NCBI GenBank assembly: GCA_007125415.1
Contig: SLDH01000204.1
Location: 1-8,503 of the forward strand
Direction of reading: 5' to 3'
DNA: 8,503 nt
Origin: Roseovarius sp.
GTDB lineage: Bacteria > Pseudomonadota > Alphaproteobacteria > Rhodobacterales > Rhodobacteraceae
The notes under the pieces were generated by a model that was given only the letters and a program-made list of their open reading frames with translations, had not been told where the DNA came from and ran no database searches. Position numbers and translations under genes: made by a program. Position 1 is the first letter of the stretch, and each line of letters starts with the position of its first letter. Of this stretch, positions 1 to 6,482 are shown piece after piece.

Positions 1-278
1 CATGCATGCGCTCGCGCCGCAAGTTGTCATGGGGCATCGAAGCCGCGTTGCGCGCCGCGCGACCCCACCGCCGGATGTTCCGACGCTGAACGAGCCAATC
101 AAGAAAGGAAGAACGCAACTGCATGATGCCCAATTATCCGCCAACCGGTCTTAAATCACTGAAGCTTCTTTAGCATTAATTCGATTTTGGAAACAATTAC
201 ACCCCGCAAGCTGCCCCCAACTCGGGTTTTTCCGAAACCATCGCTTTACCCGCCTGCGTCTTTCGCGGGGCCGGTCGA
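1..278. other. Left-edge intergenic region, no assignable gene
   Basis: I see no recognisable gene here. The plus frame beginning at base 2 is open until a TAA at 152-154 (about 50 codons) and could be the tail of a gene entering from the left, but its product resembles nothing I know. A 16-codon reading frame at 123-173 (MMPNYPPTGLKSLKLL) is preceded by a good Shine-Dalgarno-like AAAGGAAG at 104-111, 11 nt before the ATG, but such a short frame may be chance. Bases about 150-205 are clearly more AT-rich than the rest of the window, as expected of a promoter or gene boundary. A weak 5-bp inverted repeat (249-253 with 265-269) lies just past the lipoprotein stop; it has no T-tract, so I do not call a terminator. 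Confidence 0.5.
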
Positions 279-851
279 TCAGTTCAGGTCGGGGCTGAGG
301 CTGAGAATGGTCTGAGCCAGCCCGCGCAAGAGGCTGCGGCCCATGACACCGGCCGCGGCGCTGCCCTCCGCGCCATAGACCGCCAGCCCGACCAGATGCC
401 CGTTGACCATCATACCCCCGCGCCAGTGGCGCGGATCTCCTTGCGGCATCAGGCTGTCACCGCCCTCCGAAAGCTGCACGTAAGACAGCCCGTCATCATC
501 CGCGCTCTGCAGGATCCGGGCACCCGTTGCCAAAGCGGCGAGTGCCTGCGCGTCGGGCGGGGTGATGCCGGCTTGCCGGGGCAGGACCGACACGGTCAGA
601 ACCGCAGGCGCGACCGCACCACCGGCCTGACCCGACAGGCTCTCGCAACTGGCGAGCAGCACGAATGCCCCGTCACTGTTTCGCCTGAGGCTCTGACGGT
701 CGATGCAGTACCCTTCAGGGCCTGCGACAACGACCCTGCCCTGAAAGAGCTCGGTCTTGCGCAGCGTCTGGCTGCCTTGCCCAGTGCTTTCTCCGAGACA
801 GGCCGCAAGCGGCAGCGCAAGCGCCAGCCAGCCGGCCTGCAAGAGCCGCAT
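279..851 (-). CDS. Small predicted lipoprotein translationally coupled to ilvD
   Basis: This encodes a 190-residue protein of unknown function. The N-terminus is a type II (lipoprotein) signal: MRLL, a hydrophobic run at residues 6-17, then the lipobox LAAC with the acylated cysteine at Cys18. Leu19 at the +2 position, rather than Asp, is compatible with outer-membrane sorting by the rules known for E. coli. The mature part has two cysteines (Cys49 in GPEGYC, Cys69 in LLASC) that could form a periplasmic disulfide; no enzyme motif is visible. The frame stays open upstream to 986, but the ATG at 851 is preferred because it starts the signal peptide and overlaps the ilvD stop as TGATG. There is only a weak ribosome binding site there, so translation probably depends on ribosomes finishing ilvD. 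The lipoprotein call is well supported; the function and any link to IlvD are unknown. Confidence 0.8.
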   Translation of the reverse strand: MRLLQAGWLALALPLAACLGESTGQGSQTLRKTELFQGRVVVAGPEGYCIDRQSLRRNSDGAFVLLASCESLSGQAGGAVAPAVLTVSVLPRQAGITPPDAQALAALATGARILQSADDDGLSYVQLSEGGDSLMPQGDPRHWRGGMMVNGHLVGLAVYGAEGSAAAGVMGRSLLRGLAQTILSLSPDLN

Positions 852-2608
852 CAGATATCCATGTAGACGTGGCGCTCGGCCTTGGCACCCGGATGGGTGA
901 CGGCCCCCTTGTAGGTGGCCCCGACCTGTTGCGCGAATTTCCAGAGCGCACCCGAGGCATACATCGTCTCGCGCGGGCCCGGCCATTCCCCCTTGCGGCG
1001 GGCGAGCTCTTCGTCACTCAGATCAACGCTCAGACTGCCCTGAACGGCATCGATGGTGATCACGTCACCATCCTTCAAGAGCGCGATCGGTCCGCCATAT
1101 GCGGCCTCCGGCCCGACATGACCCACGCAGAAACCGCGTGTCGCGCCGGAAAAGCGGCCATCGGTGATGAGTGCCACTTTCTTGCCCATGCCTTGCCCGC
1201 TCAGCGCCGCCGTGGTGGCCAGCATTTCGCGCATGCCGGGGCCACCGGCGGGGCCTTCATTGCGGATGACGATCACCTCGCCTTCGGCATATCCCCTGTT
1301 TTGAACGGCCTTGAACGCATCTTCCTCGGACTCGAACACCCGTGCCGGCCCGGTGAAAACCTGATTCTCGCTGGCGATACCGGCGACTTTCACAATGGCG
1401 CCTTCGGGGGCGAGATTGCCTTTGAGCCCGACCACGCCGCCGGTTTCGGTCAGCGGGGCATTGATGGGGTGGATGACACGGCCATCCGCCTCGCGATCGA
1501 TCAGATCCAGTTCCTCGCCGATGCTGCGCCCCGAAGCAGTTATGCAATCCTCATGGATCAGCCCCGCCTTGCGCAATTCCTTCATCACCACCGGGATGCC
1601 GCCGGCGTCAAAAAGGTCCTTGGCAACATATTGCCCGCCGGGCTTGAGATCGACGAAATAGGGCGTGTCGCGGAATATCTCGCAGACATCGTCAAGAAAG
1701 AAGTCGATCCCCGCCTCATGGGCAATCGCGGGAAGGTGCAGCCCGGCATTGGTGGAGCCGCCGGTGCAGGCCACCACGCGCGCGGCGTTTTGCAGGCTCT
1801 CGAGGGTCACCACGTCGCGCGCGCGGATGTTCTTCTCCAGAAGGGTCATCACCGCCCGGCCGGAGGCTTCGCCATATTGGTCGCGGCTCTCATAGGGGGC
1901 GGGCATGCCCGAGGAATTCATCAGGGCAAGGCCGATCGCCTCGGAGACACAGGCCATGGTGTTGGCGGTGAACTGGCCGCCGCAGGCCCCGGCCGAGGGG
2001 CAGGCCACACGTTCCAGCACATCGAGTGCTGCCTCCGACAATGTGCCATTCTGGTTGCGGCCAACCGCTTCGAACATGTCCTGCACCGTCAGATCACGAT
2101 TCTTGAAATCATCAGGCACCTCGGGCACATCGGGCGACCGGCCCGGCAGGATCGATCCGCCATAGATGAAGACCGACGGCACATTGAGCCGCACCATGGC
2201 CATCATCATCCCCGGCAGGCTCTTGTCGCAGCCGGCCAGCCCCACAAGCGCGTCATAACAATGGCCCCGCATGGTCAACTCGACCGTGTCGGCAATCGCC
2301 TCGCGGCTTGCCAGCGACGAGCGCATCCCCTCATGGCCCATGGCGATTCCGTCGGTCACGGTAATGGTGGTGAACTCGCGCGGTGTACCTTCGCCCTGTT
2401 TCACGCCCATCTTTACCGCCTGGGCCTGCCGGCTCAGCGCGATGTTGCAGGGGGCGGCTTCGTTCCAGCAGGTGGCTACGCCGACGAGAGGCTGATGGAT
2501 TTCCTCTTCGGTCATGCCCATCGCGTAGTAATAGGAGCGATGCGGCGCCTTGGACGGGCCTTCCGTCACATAGCGGCTGGGCAGTCTGGATTTGTCGAAC
2601 TTGGTCAT
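851..2608 (-). CDS. ilvD: Dihydroxy-acid dehydratase
   Basis: IlvD dehydrates 2,3-dihydroxy-isovalerate and 2,3-dihydroxy-3-methylvalerate to the 2-keto acids that precede valine/leucine/pantothenate and isoleucine. It is a cytoplasmic Fe-S enzyme. The 585-residue product is full length for the IlvD/Edd family. Predicted cluster cysteines are Cys54 (AAPCN), Cys127 (AGCDKS) and Cys209 (GACGGQFTANTM). Lys129, two residues after Cys127, matches the carbamylated Mg-binding lysine of the family, and the C-terminal DGRFSGAT (483-490) carries the serine proposed as catalytic base. GCDKSLPG and PSAGACGG are the textbook signatures. I cannot tell reliably from motifs whether the cluster is 2Fe-2S or 4Fe-4S. 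The ATG is supported by GAGGGA at 2617-2622, 8 nt upstream. It is the first gene of a probable two-gene unit with the lipoprotein. IlvD paralogues acting on sugar acids exist, but the sequence looks like true DHAD. Confidence 0.96.
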   Translation of the reverse strand: MTKFDKSRLPSRYVTEGPSKAPHRSYYYAMGMTEEEIHQPLVGVATCWNEAAPCNIALSRQAQAVKMGVKQGEGTPREFTTITVTDGIAMGHEGMRSSLASREAIADTVELTMRGHCYDALVGLAGCDKSLPGMMMAMVRLNVPSVFIYGGSILPGRSPDVPEVPDDFKNRDLTVQDMFEAVGRNQNGTLSEAALDVLERVACPSAGACGGQFTANTMACVSEAIGLALMNSSGMPAPYESRDQYGEASGRAVMTLLEKNIRARDVVTLESLQNAARVVACTGGSTNAGLHLPAIAHEAGIDFFLDDVCEIFRDTPYFVDLKPGGQYVAKDLFDAGGIPVVMKELRKAGLIHEDCITASGRSIGEELDLIDREADGRVIHPINAPLTETGGVVGLKGNLAPEGAIVKVAGIASENQVFTGPARVFESEEDAFKAVQNRGYAEGEVIVIRNEGPAGGPGMREMLATTAALSGQGMGKKVALITDGRFSGATRGFCVGHVGPEAAYGGPIALLKDGDVITIDAVQGSLSVDLSDEELARRKGEWPGPRETMYASGALWKFAQQVGATYKGAVTHPGAKAERHVYMDI

Positions 2609-2637
2609 GGCGGTTGTCCCTCAGAATTCTATGCACC

Positions 2638-2666
2638 GGAATAGGCTGTTGGCGCGCGAGAAACAA
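2638..2666 (-). promoter_or_regulatory. Candidate sigma-70-type promoter of ilvD
   Basis: Read on the minus strand, TTGTTT (2661-2666) and TATTCC (2638-2643) are separated by exactly 17 nt. Transcription would start near 2631, leaving a leader of about 23 nt that includes the GAGGGA ribosome binding site. Such a short leader leaves no room for a classical leader-peptide attenuator. The match is moderate at both hexamers, so this is a prediction only. Confidence 0.35.
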
Positions 2667-2699
2667 GGAGGAGACGGGCAGGGCGGCCGGCTCGGAGCG

Positions 2700-2712
2700 G
2701 CGGCTCTGCCGC
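2700..2712. repeat. Short GC-rich hairpin next to the palindrome
   Basis: GCGGC (2700-2704) and GCCGC (2708-2712) form a 5-bp inverted repeat around a TCT loop, directly abutting the larger palindrome at 2713-2731. There is no T-tract, so it does not look like an intrinsic terminator. In such GC-rich DNA it may be chance. Confidence 0.3.
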
Positions 2713-2731
2713 ATCGGGCATCATGCCCGAT
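2713..2731. promoter_or_regulatory. Perfect 9-bp palindrome, possible operator
   Basis: ATCGGGCATCATGCCCGAT is a perfect inverted repeat of 9 bp around one central base. It lies in the divergent region between ilvD and the CPBP protease gene, and its last base is the first base of the candidate -35 of the protease promoter. The half-site core CGGGCAT recurs at 2761-2767, across the protease start codon. Its symmetry and place suit a dimeric repressor or activator, but I do not recognise the motif and no regulator gene is nearby. Confidence 0.4.
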
Positions 2732-2759
2732 TGCACTGCGCGCCATCGCCACGTAACAA
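2731..2759 (+). promoter_or_regulatory. Candidate promoter giving a leaderless CPBP mRNA
   Basis: TTGCAC (2731-2736) and TAACAA (2754-2759) are separated by 17 nt. The expected transcription start, about 7 nt after the -10, falls at or next to the A of the ATG at 2766. This fits the absence of any Shine-Dalgarno-like sequence before that gene. It is an inference from hexamer spacing only. Confidence 0.35.
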
Positions 2760-2765
2760 ACGGGC

Positions 2766-3665
2766 ATGAATTACCGCCCGCACGAGCGCCTTGTCGCGCC
2801 CGCCCGCCCCAGCCGCGCCTTGTGGCGTCTGATCTGCGGCTGCATCGCTTTTGCAGTGCTTTTCATGCTGCTCAGCGGTGTCTACACCTCGCTCGAGGCG
2901 GCGCTTCTGCCGGGTGACCTGCGCGCGCGCCTGCGCGAAGATCTGGCATCAGGGTCGTCACCGGTGACGGCCCTGATCAATCTCTATTTCTTTCTGATCA
3001 TGGCCTTCGCGCTGGCCATCAGCCTGCGGATGTTTCATGATCGAGGCTTCTTCAGCCTGCTTGGGCCGTTGCCGCTCGCTATCGCGCAGTTCCGTGCGGT
3101 GATCATGGGGCTGGTCAAGTTTCATGTGGCGATCTTCGTGATCATGATGGTGCTGCCTACGCCTGATGATCTGACCCCCTCGCTCAACATGAACCCCAGC
3201 GTCTGGTTGCTTCTGCTGCCGCTCACTCTGATCGGCCTGCTTATCCAGACTTCGACCGAAGAGATGATCTTTCGCGGCTATCTGCAAAGCCAGCTGGCCG
3301 CGCGCATTGCCAATCCGGCGGTGTGGATCTTGCTGCCCTCGCTGCTTTTTGCCGTGCTTCATTACAGCCCGGAAAGCCAGCAGGACAGCGCGATGCTCAT
3401 CGTGCTCTGGGCCGGGGCCTTCGGGGTGGTGGCGGCCGATCTGACCGCACGCAGCGGAACGCTGGGCCCGGCCATCGCGCTGCATCTGGTCAACAACACG
3501 ATCGCCATCGCGCTCACCGCGCCCGAAGGCAATTTTGATGGCCTGGCATTGTTCAGCTATCCTTTCTCGCTTTCGGACAGCGCCTTTCTTCAACAATGGA
3601 TGCCGGTGGAGATGCTGGTGCTGCTTTGCACCTGGCTGGTGGCGCGTCTGGCCGTGCGCTGCTGA
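2766..3665 (+). CDS. CPBP family intramembrane glutamic endopeptidase (CAAX protease-like)
   Basis: A 299-residue integral membrane protein with about eight hydrophobic segments (roughly residues 20-40, 70-88, 106-131, 146-162, 185-199, 209-226, 232-251 and 281-296). It carries the three CPBP/ABI motifs in order: EExxxR as E165-E166-MIF-R170, FxxxH as F195-AVL-H199, and HxxxN as H240-LVN-N244. In Rce1-type enzymes these residues form the active site within the membrane. Bacterial members cleave varied substrates or act in bacteriocin immunity or protein sorting; the substrate here cannot be inferred. The ATG has no ribosome binding site but sits about 6 nt after a candidate -10, suggesting leaderless translation. 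The gene ends 63 nt before accD on the same strand, so cotranscription with accD-folC is possible. The family assignment is firm; the physiological role is unknown. Confidence 0.9.
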   Translation: MNYRPHERLVAPARPSRALWRLICGCIAFAVLFMLLSGVYTSLEAALLPGDLRARLREDLASGSSPVTALINLYFFLIMAFALAISLRMFHDRGFFSLLGPLPLAIAQFRAVIMGLVKFHVAIFVIMMVLPTPDDLTPSLNMNPSVWLLLLPLTLIGLLIQTSTEEMIFRGYLQSQLAARIANPAVWILLPSLLFAVLHYSPESQQDSAMLIVLWAGAFGVVAADLTARSGTLGPAIALHLVNNTIAIALTAPEGNFDGLALFSYPFSLSDSAFLQQWMPVEMLVLLCTWLVARLAVRC

Positions 3666-3728
3666 TTGCATTTCGCCGCCGGTGGGCTTATCTCAACGGC
3701 GCAGCCAAGCCGAAGGGGCCTTTCCGGG

Positions 3729-4697
3729 ATGAACTGGATCACCAATTACGTGCGTCCGAGGATCAATTCGATCTTCTCGCGCCGCGAAATTCCCGAGAAC
3801 CTTTGGACGAAATGCGATGAATGCGGCACCATGCTGTTTCACCGCGAATTGAGCGAGAATCTCAATGTCTGCACAAGCTGCGGACATCACATGGCGATCA
3901 GCCCGCGTGCCCGCTTTGCCGCCCTTTTCGATGGCGGGCTTTTCACCGAGGTTGCGGTGCCTGAGCCCGCAGCGGATCCCTTGCAGTTTCGCGATCAGAA
4001 GAAATACCCCGACCGGCTCCGCGCCGCACAGAAAGAAACCGGCGAGAAAGAGGCGATGCTGGTCGCGCTGGGCGAGATCGGGCGCACGCCCATCGTCGCG
4101 GCTGCGCAGGATTTTTCCTTCATGGCAGGGTCCATGGGGATGTATGTGGGCAATGCCATCATCGCCGCCGCCCAAGAGGCCGTGCGCCTCGAACGGCCGT
4201 TGATCCTGTTTTCGGCCGCCGGGGGCGCGCGGATGCAGGAGGGTATTCTGAGCCTCATGCAGATGCCGCGCACCACTGTGGCCGTGCAGATGCTGAAAGA
4301 GGCGGGCCTGCCCTATATCGTCGTGCTGACCCATCCCACCACCGGCGGGGTCACGGCCAGTTATACCATGCTGGGCGATGTTCAGATCGCCGAGCCGAAC
4401 GCGCTGATCTGCTTTGCCGGGCCACGCGTGATCGAGCAGACCATCCGCGAACGTCTGCCTGAAGGGTTCCAGCGCGCCGAGTATCTGCTCGACCATGGCA
4501 TGCTTGACCGCGTGATCCGCCGCACCAAGCTGCGCGGCGAACTGATCACCATCACCCGCTTGCTGCTCGGCTTGACGCCTGCCTTGGCCGGCGATCTTCC
4601 TGCACCTTCTCCGGCCGAGACGCAGCAGGCGGCTGTGGCCGAGAAGCAGCCCGCGCCTGCATCAGACGATGGTAAGACGGGCAAAAGGAAGAAATGA
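3729..4697 (+). CDS. accD: Acetyl-CoA carboxylase carboxyltransferase subunit beta
   Basis: AccD, with AccA, transfers the carboxyl group from biotin on AccB to acetyl-CoA, making malonyl-CoA for fatty acid synthesis. The 322-residue product starts [10 protein letters not shown], typical of the family, and has the N-terminal zinc ribbon C29-x2-C32-x15-C48-x2-C51. The crotonase-like carboxyltransferase core follows, with GGARMQEG (165-172) and TTGGVTAS (204-211), the glycine-rich loops that form oxyanion holes in this family. E. coli AccD is about 304 residues; the extra length here is an Ala/Pro/Lys-rich, probably disordered tail (about 288-322). The frame is open further upstream to a TTG at 3666, but the ATG at 3729 is chosen for the family N-terminus and GAAGGGG at 3712-3718. 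The stop overlaps the folC start (ATGA), indicating translational coupling. accA is not in the window. Confidence 0.96.
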   Translation: MNWITNYVRPRINSIFSRREIPENLWTKCDECGTMLFHRELSENLNVCTSCGHHMAISPRARFAALFDGGLFTEVAVPEPAADPLQFRDQKKYPDRLRAAQKETGEKEAMLVALGEIGRTPIVAAAQDFSFMAGSMGMYVGNAIIAAAQEAVRLERPLILFSAAGGARMQEGILSLMQMPRTTVAVQMLKEAGLPYIVVLTHPTTGGVTASYTMLGDVQIAEPNALICFAGPRVIEQTIRERLPEGFQRAEYLLDHGMLDRVIRRTKLRGELITITRLLLGLTPALAGDLPAPSPAETQQAAVAEKQPAPASDDGKTGKRKK

Positions 4698-5974
4698 GCG
4701 CGCCCGGATCCGACGTCATCCTTGAGCGGATGATGGCGCTGCACCCCAAGATCATCGACCTCACGCTGGACCGGGTCTGGCGTCTGCTGGAGGCACTTGG
4801 GAATCCGCAAGATGCCCTGCCGCCGGTGATCCACCTCGCCGGAACGAATGGCAAAGGCTCTACCCAGGCGATGATCCGCGCCGGGCTGGAGGCGGAAGGT
4901 CGCCGTGTCCATGCCTATACCTCGCCGCATCTGGCGCGGTTTCACGAGCGGATCAGGCTTGCGGGCGCATTGATCACCGAGGCGCATCTGAGCGAGGTCC
5001 TTGACGAGTGTTATGCCGTCAATGGTGGCGTGCCGATCACCTATTTCGAGATCACCACCTGTGCCGCTCTGCTGGCGATGTCGAGAGTGCCTGCCGACTA
5101 CACCTTGCTGGAGGTGGGATTGGGCGGGCGGCTGGATGCGACCAACGTGATTACAGACCCGAAGCTTACGATCATAACGCCCGTGTCCATGGATCATGAG
5201 GGATTTCTAGGCGACACGCTGGAACTGATCGCGGGCGAAAAGGCCGGTATCCTCAAGCGCGGCGTGCCCTGTGTCGTCGGCCCCCAAATGCCCGAGGCGG
5301 AGGCTGTGATCGAACATCACGCGCGCCGCCTTGGCGCGCCGCTTCTGGCCCATGGGCAGCACTGGCATGTGGCCGAGGAACGGGGCCGCCTGATCTACAG
5401 CGACGAAACAGGGCTGTGTGACCTGCCGCTGCCCAACCTGCCCGGCGCGCATCAGGTCGAGAATGCGGGCGCGGCGATTGCGGCGCTGCGGCATCTGGAC
5501 CTCGGAGATACGGCGCTTGAAGGGGCGATGACAGGGGCGCAATGGCCTGCACGGATGCAGAGGCTTGTCGAAGGGCCGCTTGTACAGGCTGCGGGCGGTG
5601 CTGAATTATGGCTTGACGGGGGGCACAACCCGGCGGCGGGCATGGCGCTGGCGCAGCATCTGGCAGAGCTGCCCGCGCGCCCAACGCATCTGATCTGCGG
5701 GATGCTCAACACCAAGGATGTCGCCGGATATCTCGCGCCGCTGGCATCGGTGGCGCAAAGCCTCACCGCCGTCTCCATCCCCGGGGAGGCGAACACGCTG
5801 CCCGCTGCCGAGACAGCCCGAATCGCACGTCAGTGCAATCTGCCTGCCTCCGGGGCAGATGGGGTGGAAGAGGCGATCCGCGCCATCCTGAAACGGGCCG
5901 AGGGCACCCCGTGTCGCATCTTGATCTGCGGCTCGCTCTACCTTGCCGGGAATGTCCTGCGCGAGAATGGCTGA
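4694..5974 (+). CDS. folC: Bifunctional dihydrofolate synthase / folylpolyglutamate synthase
   Basis: FolC adds glutamate to dihydropteroate to make dihydrofolate and then extends the polyglutamate tail of folates; it is a cytoplasmic ATP-dependent Mur-ligase-type enzyme. The 426-residue product shows the P-loop GTNGKGS (50-56), the ligase signature [13 protein letters not shown] (139-151), the GEKAGI motif with Lys183 (the lysine carbamylated in E. coli FolC by position), and the C-terminal-domain motif DGGHNPA (308-314) after WPARMQ (284-289). GSLYLAG (413-419) closes the protein. Length and motif order are normal. The ATG overlaps the accD stop as ATGA and follows AAAGGAAG, so the pair is translated as one unit. 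Adjacency of accD and folC is widespread in Proteobacteria. Whether both activities are present cannot be read from motifs alone. Confidence 0.95.
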   Translation: MSAPGSDVILERMMALHPKIIDLTLDRVWRLLEALGNPQDALPPVIHLAGTNGKGSTQAMIRAGLEAEGRRVHAYTSPHLARFHERIRLAGALITEAHLSEVLDECYAVNGGVPITYFEITTCAALLAMSRVPADYTLLEVGLGGRLDATNVITDPKLTIITPVSMDHEGFLGDTLELIAGEKAGILKRGVPCVVGPQMPEAEAVIEHHARRLGAPLLAHGQHWHVAEERGRLIYSDETGLCDLPLPNLPGAHQVENAGAAIAALRHLDLGDTALEGAMTGAQWPARMQRLVEGPLVQAAGGAELWLDGGHNPAAGMALAQHLAELPARPTHLICGMLNTKDVAGYLAPLASVAQSLTAVSIPGEANTLPAAETARIARQCNLPASGADGVEEAIRAILKRAEGTPCRILICGSLYLAGNVLRENG

Positions 5975-5986
5975 TAGGCACCGGGC

Positions 5987-6015
5987 TTGAACCTTTCGGG
6001 ATCGAGACGCATGTT
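5987..6015 (+). promoter_or_regulatory. Weak candidate promoter before the DUF1244 gene
   Basis: TTGAAC (5987-5992) and CATGTT (6010-6015) are 17 nt apart in the 62-nt gap after folC. The -35 is good, the -10 poor. The expected start near 6022 would leave a very short leader carrying the AGGAGA ribosome binding site. Readthrough from accD-folC is equally possible, since no terminator is seen after folC. Confidence 0.22.
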
Positions 6016-6036
6016 AGCCCAGAAAGGAGACCCCCA

Positions 6037-6354
6037 ATGGATGATCAGACCCGTATCGAGCTTGAAGCGGCCGCCTTCCGTGCCCTGCGCGAGCATTTGA
6101 TGGAAAAGCGCACGGATGTGCAGAATATCGACATGATGAATCTCACCGGCTTTTGCCGCAACTGTCTGAGCCGCTGGTATCAGGAGGCCGCAAATGCCCG
6201 CGGGATCGACATGAGCAAGGACGAGGCCCGTGAGGTATTCTACGGCATGACCATGGACGCGTGGAAAGCAAATTATCAGACCGATGCCTCGGACGACCAG
6301 CAAAAGGCTTTCGAGACTGCCTTTGCCGAGAATGTAGGCAAGGATGCTGGCTGA
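6037..6354 (+). CDS. DUF1244 domain-containing protein
   Basis: A 105-residue protein matching the DUF1244 family, small and mostly helical, common in Alphaproteobacteria and of unknown function. Recognisable family segments are VQNIDMMNLTGFCRNCL (about 28-44) and EVFYGMTMDAWK (about 66-77). The FCRNCL segment holds a CxxC pair (Cys40, Cys43) that could bind metal or act in redox chemistry, but no second cysteine pair is present and this is only a suggestion. There is no signal peptide or membrane segment, so a cytosolic location is likely. The frame is open upstream to 5833 inside folC; the ATG at 6037 is preferred because AGGAGA at 6025-6030 lies 6 nt before it and the family begins here. 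The tail after about residue 85 is polar and poorly patterned. Confidence 0.88.
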   Translation: MDDQTRIELEAAAFRALREHLMEKRTDVQNIDMMNLTGFCRNCLSRWYQEAANARGIDMSKDEAREVFYGMTMDAWKANYQTDASDDQQKAFETAFAENVGKDAG

Positions 6355-6400
6355 GCGAGCCGATCATGCGGCAATGTCCGGCCCCGCGCTCTGCCTTGGA

Positions 6401-6430
6401 TTGACCGCCGCAATAATTTGATCATATTAT
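6401..6430 (+). promoter_or_regulatory. Sigma-70-type promoter of the aminotransferase gene
   Basis: TTGACC (6401-6406) and TATTAT (6425-6430) are separated by 18 nt. This is the best promoter match in the window and lies in an AT-rich island between the DUF1244 and aminotransferase genes. Transcription would start near 6437, giving a leader of about 46 nt. The alternative -10 CATATT (6423-6428) would give a 16-nt spacer. Confidence 0.55.
6413..6430. promoter_or_regulatory. Imperfect AT-rich palindrome over the -10, possible operator
   Basis: ATAATTTGATCATATTAT is an 18-bp dyad centred on TGATCA, with a single mismatched pair (6418/6425). It covers the spacer and the whole candidate -10, the usual place for a repressor site. 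I do not recognise the motif, and no regulator gene is encoded nearby. Palindromes in AT-rich promoter cores can arise by chance. Confidence 0.35.
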
Positions 6431-6438
6431 GGGGCCAG

Positions 6439-6454
6439 TGGTGCATCGGCACCA
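6439..6454. promoter_or_regulatory. 6-bp dyad at the predicted mRNA 5' end
   Basis: TGGTGCATCGGCACCA is a perfect 6-bp inverted repeat around ATCG. It begins about two bases after the predicted transcription start and ends 15 nt before the AAAGG ribosome binding site. As DNA it could be a second operator half; as RNA it would be a stable 5'-terminal tetraloop hairpin. The sequence does not decide between these. Confidence 0.35.
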
Positions 6455-6482
6455 ACCGCCCTCTTCCTGAAAGGTTACCCTC

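Noticed and set aside
1..37. Minus-strand gene starting at about 37 and running off the left edge
   Set aside because: Only 12 codons are visible, with no ribosome binding site and no recognisable N-terminus.
249..269. Inverted repeat after the lipoprotein gene as a terminator
   Set aside because: The stem is only 5 bp with an 11-nt loop and no following T-tract on the minus strand.
869..2644. A 591-codon open frame on the plus strand, antisense to the whole of ilvD
   Set aside because: Long antisense frames without stops are usual opposite GC-rich genes. The translation is rich in His/Arg/Gly with no domain pattern, while ilvD on the minus strand has every family motif.
2958..3671. Minus-strand frame of 237 codons opposite the CPBP protease gene
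   Set aside because: It is very rich in Gln, His and Arg, the expected antisense of hydrophobic membrane codons. The plus-strand protein carries the catalytic motifs.
6349..6361. GGCT/AGCC hairpin across the DUF1244 stop codon as a terminator
   Set aside because: A 4-bp stem without a T-tract is not enough to call.
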